A stretch of DNA of 8,215 nt from Promethearchaeota archaeon (GTDB taxonomy: Archaea; Asgardarchaeota; Lokiarchaeia; Sigyniarchaeales; Promethearchaeaceae): the NCBI GenBank assembly GCA_014729055.1, contig WJKO01000468.1, forward strand, positions 1-8,215, in the 5' to 3' direction. Positions 1-4,136 of this stretch are shown piece by piece. The first letter of the stretch is position 1, and every line of letters starts with the position of its first letter. Both the position numbers and the translations under genes were made by a program. Under the pieces are notes generated by a model. The model was not told the DNA's origin. It saw only the letters and a program-made list of their open reading frames with translations, and ran no database searches.

Positions 1-1
1 A

Positions 2-109
2 GACGATTATGAATTGATGGCAGTGGTAGCACTTGGTGTTCCAGCAAAAAATCCACCGAAAAAGCGAACAAGGGAAGATTTGTTTGATTTGATTCTGAAA
101 AAATATTAA
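2..109 (+). CDS. Nitroreductase-family protein, C-terminal end only (5' truncated)
   Basis: An open frame enters from the left edge and ends at TAA 107-109, giving 35 residues. The stretch MAVVALGVPAKNPPKKR, followed by a short acidic/hydrophobic helix (EDLFDLIL) and a basic end, matches how nitroreductase-fold flavoproteins finish: a hydrophobic strand reading roughly 'alGyPae', a proline/lysine-rich turn, then a short terminal helix. Such enzymes bind FMN and use NAD(P)H to reduce varied substrates, but none of the cofactor-binding residues lie in this fragment, so the specific activity cannot be named. It is on the same strand as the GH4 gene, 73 bp upstream, which allows but does not prove co-transcription. 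The family call rests on this tail alone. Confidence 0.55.
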   Translation, partial: DDYELMAVVALGVPAKNPPKKRTREDLFDLILKKY

Positions 110-137
110 ACTAAAAAAAACTGAAAAAAATATTAAA
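95..137 (+). repeat. Imperfect direct repeat across the end of the nitroreductase-like gene
   Basis: CTGAAAAAATATTAAA (95-110) recurs as CTGAAAAAAATATTAAA (121-137). The copies differ by one A and start 26 bp apart. The first copy contains the stop codon of the upstream gene, so the spacer appears to have grown by local duplication of a gene end. No function is evident; slippage in AT-rich DNA is the simplest cause. Confidence 0.6.
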
Positions 138-141
138 TTAA

Positions 142-161
142 ACTGAATTATACTGAATTAT
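142..161 (+). repeat. Perfect 10-bp tandem repeat upstream of the GH4 gene
   Basis: ACTGAATTAT occurs twice in direct contact (142-151 and 152-161), a one-helical-turn period. It leads straight into TATAAAAT (161-168), which resembles a TATA box but lies only about 18 bp before the start codon, too close to serve a leadered transcript of the GH4 gene. The repeat could be an operator or simple AT-rich slippage; the sequence alone does not decide. Confidence 0.5.
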
Positions 162-170
162 ATAAAATTT

Positions 171-175
171 GAGGT
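171..175 (+). promoter_or_regulatory. Shine-Dalgarno site for the GH4 gene
   Basis: GAGGT lies 7 nt before ATG 183 and is complementary to the 3' end of archaeal 16S rRNA. It supports 183 as the start and implies a leadered mRNA, so the promoter should lie further upstream in the repeat-containing spacer or before the nitroreductase-like gene. Confidence 0.65.
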
Positions 176-182
176 TGTTTAT

Positions 183-1550
183 ATGAGTGAAAAACAAACC
201 GATGCCCGAATTGTACTCATCGGGGCGGGTTCTGTTTCTTTTGGTCTATCTACTTTAGGCGATTTAATGACAGTCGGCTACGAAAATCTTAATGGAGCAA
301 CGATTGTGCTACATGATATTTCTGAGCCCAATCTAAAAAGAATGACTGGTGTTCTAAAGCTTGCTTTGAAAGAAGCCGGTGAAGATGGAGATCTTGTACC
401 CTATAAAGTTGAGAGCACGATAAATCCGAAAGAAGCATTACAAGACGCGAACTATGTTGTTATGTCGATTGAACATGGGAATCGAATGGAAACATGGAAA
501 CAAGACTATTATATCCCGAGAAAACATGGATCAAGGCAAATTTACGGAGAGAATGGAGGTCCTGGTGGTGCATTTCATACATGGAGGCAAGTCCCCCCAA
601 TGCTGAAAATTTGTAGAACAATGGAGGATCTCTGTCCCGATGCTTGGCTTCTCAATTACTCTAATCCCGTGCCCCGTGTCACTTGGGCATTAAAACGCGT
701 GTCAAAAATAAAGACCATAGGTTTATGTCACGGTGTTCTATCTGGCGTGAATGGATTGATCAGTATTCTTGGAACTTCACGTAAGAATTTAGATTTTATA
801 AGTGCGGGGCTGAATCATTTTTACTGGTTTATTAAAGTCACCGCTAAACGAGATTTTAAACTCCCAGCGTTCGATCATCATCCTGAAGAAGAAATTAAAG
901 CTGGCACTGACATGGTGCCCTATATTAGAAAAAGAGGAATAACTTGGGCGAAACAAGGCGAGAAGAGTTTACTTGAGGAAATTTTTAGACTCTATGGTTA
1001 TTTGACATATCCGAGTCAATCTCATCCTGGTGAATATATTCCATGGGCGGATTCATATTGCCCTTATGTAAAATATAACTTCTCAGGTTATGCTGCTGGT
1101 GGAGAACGCGAGAAAGAAAAATTAAATAGGACTCTTGCTGGAGATGAAATGAATTACTGGTGGGTACATCCAAGCGGAGAAAGAGCAATATATATCATAG
1201 ATGCGCTCGAACATGATAAAAATCAATATGAACTAGCTGTGAATGTTGAAAACGGAGGGGCAATTAACAATCTACGTTCTGATTGTGTTGCCGAAGTACC
1301 CGCTTATGTTGATAAAAGTGGCATTCACCCAATAGATGTCGGGGTTTTTCCAGACGGAATTGCGCAACTTTTACAATCAGAAGTTGCTATTCAAGATTTA
1401 GTTTCAAAGGCTGCTGTAACTGGAGATAGAGAAACAGCAATACAAGCGTTGTCGTTGGATGGAACCGTTCCAAATCCTGAATCTGCAAGAGCAATGTTTA
1501 ACGAGATGTTAAAATTGCAGAAAGATTTACTTCCTCAGTTTCGACCATAA
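183..1550 (+). CDS. Glycoside hydrolase family 4 (GH4) enzyme, alpha-glucuronidase/alpha-galactosidase-like
   Basis: A complete 455-residue protein, the usual GH4 length. GH4 enzymes cleave glycosides by transient oxidation at C3 with bound NAD+, followed by elimination, and need a divalent metal (usually Mn2+) and reducing conditions. Visible hallmarks are an N-terminal Rossmann strand and dinucleotide loop (IGAGSVSF, 13-20), NYSNP (158-162), a metal-binding motif C182-H-G-V185, a second metal ligand His212 in GLNH (209-212), and the C-terminal NGGAINNLRSD and EVPAYVD segments (357-377). Cys182 and His212 correspond to the metal ligands of characterised GH4 enzymes. From memory of the family, CHSV occurs in alpha-glucosidases/alpha-galactosidases, CHEV in alpha-galacturonidases, and CHGx in alpha-glucuronidase-like members, so a uronic-acid glycoside is the best guess. 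There is no signal peptide, so it acts in the cytoplasm on imported or internal oligosaccharides. No transporter or sugar kinase is in view. Exact substrate uncertain. Confidence 0.9.
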   Translation: MSEKQTDARIVLIGAGSVSFGLSTLGDLMTVGYENLNGATIVLHDISEPNLKRMTGVLKLALKEAGEDGDLVPYKVESTINPKEALQDANYVVMSIEHGNRMETWKQDYYIPRKHGSRQIYGENGGPGGAFHTWRQVPPMLKICRTMEDLCPDAWLLNYSNPVPRVTWALKRVSKIKTIGLCHGVLSGVNGLISILGTSRKNLDFISAGLNHFYWFIKVTAKRDFKLPAFDHHPEEEIKAGTDMVPYIRKRGITWAKQGEKSLLEEIFRLYGYLTYPSQSHPGEYIPWADSYCPYVKYNFSGYAAGGEREKEKLNRTLAGDEMNYWWVHPSGERAIYIIDALEHDKNQYELAVNVENGGAINNLRSDCVAEVPAYVDKSGIHPIDVGVFPDGIAQLLQSEVAIQDLVSKAAVTGDRETAIQALSLDGTVPNPESARAMFNEMLKLQKDLLPQFRP

Positions 1551-1558
1551 TTTTTTCT
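1551..1558 (+). terminator. T-tract terminator after the GH4 gene
   Basis: TTTTTTCT follows the GH4 stop codon directly and fills the whole 8-bp gap to the convergent gene. Archaeal RNA polymerase can terminate at U-tracts without a hairpin, and none is evident here. No equivalent T-tract is seen on the minus strand just past the opposing gene, so that transcript may run antisense into the GH4 gene. Confidence 0.45.
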
Positions 1559-2683
1559 CTAAAGATATCGAACTTTTACCCAACACGCACTGAATATTAT
1601 ACCCGGGATGCTAATTCCGAGAATCCAACCCCACATAACTCTTCTCCTTTCTTGCTGGTAATCTAACCACGGATCATACAAGAACGCTCGAACAACGACA
1701 CCATCAGATTCTTGTCTCCAATCTTCGTCATATTTCACATTTGCAGAACTCCATGAATAGAAAGTTGCATTTAAGAAACATGCGTATATCGAATCATCGT
1801 TTTTAAACCAGACTTGATATGTATGTCCTGCTTCACATGTAAAATTGAAACCGCATGAATAATAATTCTCAGCACCTTCAGCACGATATACATATTCTAA
1901 TTCCAACCAATCCGCCGCTCCTGATGATAAATCCTCCCAGTCTGTCAATCCAAGAGTCGCTGAGGGATAATCATAGTCCCAAGTTGAAAGTGTATATACA
2001 TTTACACCAACAAACATCGTTATATCTACGTCTAAATAATTCTTTATAATAAACCATCGTTCGGAGCTGGCTCCGACATAAAATTCTGGCGTATATAACT
2101 GATACCCTATCATTATAGTGGCTCTATCAGAGCTAGATGCACTGTCGTATAGCCATGGATCTATCGCAAAAAAATAACTCACGGCGACACCATTAGGGCA
2201 GATTGCTTGTTCTTGAAAATAATAATAATCTGCTGGAATACTAATGCCTGAATCTGTTGTAAACGTAACGTTATATGTCTCTCTCTCCGACCCAGTCATA
2301 TATTTTAGTCGAACAATATATCTGTGGTCGTTCTGGCATGTTAATTGCACACTAGCGGTGGTTCCACCCGCAGTATTATCCGTATCTTCATAATTTGATC
2401 CTCCAGGACGATAATTATTCCAAGTAAACACTGACAATTCTATATTTGAGCTATTAAGTGTCATTAAGTCTAATTGTATCTGTGAATCACTAGTATAATC
2501 ATAATAAAAGGTAAAAAAAAGAGTTTCGCTGGGATATATATCTAAATCATCGCCATTCATATCGCCTATTATCTCTAAACTGTTTGCACTTACGAAATTA
2601 GAATCTGATAAAGCAATAATAAATAACAGAGGTAATATAACAATTACAAATATCTCTATTTCTCTTATTCTTCTTCTTTTCAT
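1559..2683 (-). CDS. Secreted, membrane-anchored beta-rich protein with a tandem duplication; function unknown
   Basis: A 374-residue protein. It starts with a basic stretch (MKRRRIRE) and a hydrophobic segment (about 11-25) acting as signal peptide or anchor. The body is rich in Tyr, Trp, Asp and Ser and carries N-X-S/T sequons at Asn77, 138, 280 and 305. Near the C-terminus a Trp-containing hydrophobic segment (about 349-368) ends in KVRYL, so a surface protein with a short cytoplasmic tail is likely. The ectodomain is two copies of one unit, about 50-178 and 205-340: SETLFF aligns with SERWFI, QLTCQNDHRYIVRLKY with NFTCEAGHTYQVWFKN, and NGVAVSYFFAIDPWL with DGVVVRAFLYDPWL. Each beta domain resembles pre-peptidase C-terminal (PPC-like) sandwiches. 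DMNGDDLD (41-48) resembles a calcium-binding loop. I recognise no enzyme motif. It is convergent with the GH4 gene and divergent from the regulator genes. Confidence 0.8.
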   Translation of the reverse strand: MKRRRIREIEIFVIVILPLLFIIALSDSNFVSANSLEIIGDMNGDDLDIYPSETLFFTFYYDYTSDSQIQLDLMTLNSSNIELSVFTWNNYRPGGSNYEDTDNTAGGTTASVQLTCQNDHRYIVRLKYMTGSERETYNVTFTTDSGISIPADYYYFQEQAICPNGVAVSYFFAIDPWLYDSASSSDRATIMIGYQLYTPEFYVGASSERWFIIKNYLDVDITMFVGVNVYTLSTWDYDYPSATLGLTDWEDLSSGAADWLELEYVYRAEGAENYYSCGFNFTCEAGHTYQVWFKNDDSIYACFLNATFYSWSSANVKYDEDWRQESDGVVVRAFLYDPWLDYQQERRRVMWGWILGISIPGIIFSACWVKVRYL

Positions 2684-2704
2684 ATTTACTTATAAGTCTG
2701 TTTA

Positions 2705-2713
2705 ATTTTATAA
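2705..2713 (-). promoter_or_regulatory. TATA box for the minus-strand surface-protein gene
   Basis: On the minus strand TTATAAAAT (reading 2713 to 2705) is centred 26 nt before the A of the start codon at 2683. That is the normal archaeal TATA-to-transcription-start distance, so the transcript probably begins at or next to the ATG and is leaderless. In agreement, no Shine-Dalgarno motif precedes this ATG. An A-rich stretch just upstream could act as a weak BRE. Confidence 0.5.
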
Positions 2714-2786
2714 TTATTTTGTATTATTTCAATTAGCCTTGTATTTATAGATGTTTTCTTTAATAAATAAATTTAATAAATTAAAA

Positions 2787-2812
2787 TTAAGATTATACAT
2801 TAGTTAAGATTA
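2787..2812 (+). repeat. Paired 9-bp direct repeat in the divergent intergenic region
   Basis: TTAAGATTA occurs at 2787-2795 and again at 2804-2812, 17 bp start to start, within the 163-bp region between the divergent genes. TTATACAT (2793-2800) overlaps the first copy and is a weak TATA candidate for the 427-aa gene. The repeat could be a regulator site, but the surrounding A/T bias makes chance plausible. Confidence 0.3.
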
Positions 2813-2830
2813 ATTTAGTATTAAACGAAA

Positions 2831-2836
2831 AAGGAT
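2831..2836 (+). promoter_or_regulatory. Shine-Dalgarno-like site for the 427-aa gene
   Basis: AAGGAT lies 10 nt before ATG 2847, preceded by more A residues. An ATG at 2836 opens a different frame that stops after 13 codons, so the motif and the long frame together favour 2847. Confidence 0.45.
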
Positions 2837-2846
2837 ATGTTTTTTT

Positions 2847-4130
2847 ATGGTAGTTGGTGTTGTTGTTTACGAGTTTAAGTTAGATATTGACGATGAAAAT
2901 GAAATAGAACCAGAATTCAAAGTTTTACATCATGAATTGACAGAAGATAGTAAGGATCTGAATATCTACGAGATTATTTCAATCAATGATCTGTTTTCAA
3001 TCTTCTATAATCATACTGCGGGTAGTAGGGGTGCGCTGGATGCTGGGAGAAAGGGTAGTTCGAGTAATTTCTTTATTGGGCGCCTTAAAGAGTCTCAATA
3101 TGCCGTAATATCTTATTTCAGAGAAAGCCTTGATGATAGACATTTTATGACAATGGGAGTTTTTGGTCCGAATGATGACGTTGATCGCTATGAGGACACT
3201 ATTAGCTTATTAGCGGGGAAAATGGATGTCACGTTTGACAAAATGTCTAAAGGAAATTTGCGTAGCGCAAGTTTTGTGAAATCTATTGAGGATGAAATCA
3301 AGGAAAATATAAGATTCGCTCTATTTCAAATGGACAGGCTTACAAATCTGACGAAAACTCAGAAAGTCGGGCTGATTTATGTAGGCCCTGAGAGATCTGC
3401 AACTATTGAACTCTTACGGCAAGGTCCAATATCGCGTCATGCACTGCTGTATTATCTTACAGAGATAAAAGAAAATACAAACATTGATCAAGTTTTGCGA
3501 CCATTTACTGAGTTAAATATTATTAGACGAGACTGGATCAAGGGTGAAAAGGATAAGCGGTCTAAGATAGTATTTGGTCAAGGAGAATATGTATTTTTGG
3601 TAAAGGATGTAATCCTTATACGAAAGCCGCCTAAAACTCTCATAGAGGTTATGAAGAAAAATGAAGATATTGGTCCGAAATATCTTGAAAGACTAAATGA
3701 GTTTTATTTGAATTATAAACCATATGAGAATTGCCAAGATGAGAGTAAATTATTAGGAAGTTTCGTCCTAAACTCTGATGTTTACGATTTAATGGCGCTT
3801 TTAGGAAATAGAATGTATGCAAAGGAAAAAATGCCAAAAGTTGTATCAGAATTCTCTGATGTTGAGTCCATAATTGAACAATTAGAGGAAGCCAAATTAA
3901 TTACAATAATCAAGGATAAAATGGGTAGAGAAATGGTATGTCTACTCGGAGAGATAATTCCTGTCGTTGTTTTTCCTGAATATATGGTAAATAATATTCA
4001 GAATCGACTGCTTAAGAAAGGAGAATCGCTCGTGAATATACCTGAAAAGGATCCACTTACGGTTGGCGTTGCGAGGAGAGCATTGGAATTGTTGGAATCG
4101 TCTTATAGTGAAAAAATAAAATTTGAGTGA
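2847..4130 (+). CDS. Longin-like domain protein with two winged-helix-like domains; function unknown
   Basis: A 427-residue soluble protein with no signal peptide or membrane segment. Residues 1-135 suggest a longin/roadblock-type order: strand (VVGVVVYEF, 2-10), second strand near 21-28, helix (40-55), strands at 74-79, 84-91 (QYAVISYF) and 99-106, then helix 113-133. A linking helix covers about 143-167. Residues 180-260 look like a winged helix: SATIELLRQGPISRHALLYY, a recognition-type helix (DQVLRPFTELNII), then a beta wing with a charged turn (KGEKDKRSK). Residues 305-390 look like a second one (DVYDLMALLGN, then SIIEQLEEAKLITII and a wing). The stop is 6 bp before the next start, so the two proteins are almost certainly co-translated from one mRNA. 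I recognise no named family; a DNA-binding regulator or adaptor with a sensor or protein-binding N-terminus is inferred. Domain assignments come from reading secondary structure by eye. Confidence 0.75.
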   Translation: MVVGVVVYEFKLDIDDENEIEPEFKVLHHELTEDSKDLNIYEIISINDLFSIFYNHTAGSRGALDAGRKGSSSNFFIGRLKESQYAVISYFRESLDDRHFMTMGVFGPNDDVDRYEDTISLLAGKMDVTFDKMSKGNLRSASFVKSIEDEIKENIRFALFQMDRLTNLTKTQKVGLIYVGPERSATIELLRQGPISRHALLYYLTEIKENTNIDQVLRPFTELNIIRRDWIKGEKDKRSKIVFGQGEYVFLVKDVILIRKPPKTLIEVMKKNEDIGPKYLERLNEFYLNYKPYENCQDESKLLGSFVLNSDVYDLMALLGNRMYAKEKMPKVVSEFSDVESIIEQLEEAKLITIIKDKMGREMVCLLGEIIPVVVFPEYMVNNIQNRLLKKGESLVNIPEKDPLTVGVARRALELLESSYSEKIKFE

Positions 4131-4136
4131 GAAACA

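Noticed and set aside
593..598. C6 run in the GH4 gene as a possible frameshift site
   Set aside because: Six bases is within chance expectation, and the GH4 reading frame is intact with conserved motifs on both sides.
985..1188. A 67-codon minus-strand open frame inside the GH4 gene
   Set aside because: It lies opposite conserved GH4 sequence and shows no recognisable domain.
1855..2049. A 64-codon plus-strand open frame inside the minus-strand surface-protein gene
   Set aside because: Antisense to a region with good beta-repeat structure, no Shine-Dalgarno motif and a biased His/Leu/Asn composition.
2701..2830. Possible small RNA or CRISPR-like repeats in the intergenic region
   Set aside because: Only short A/T-rich repeats were found, with no stable hairpin, no regular spacer pattern and no tRNA-like features.
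2836..2877. ATG at 2836 beginning a 13-codon frame just before the 427-aa gene
   Set aside because: It overlaps the putative ribosome-binding site, and its peptide is short and Cys-rich with no sign of selection. A leader peptide is conceivable but unsupported.
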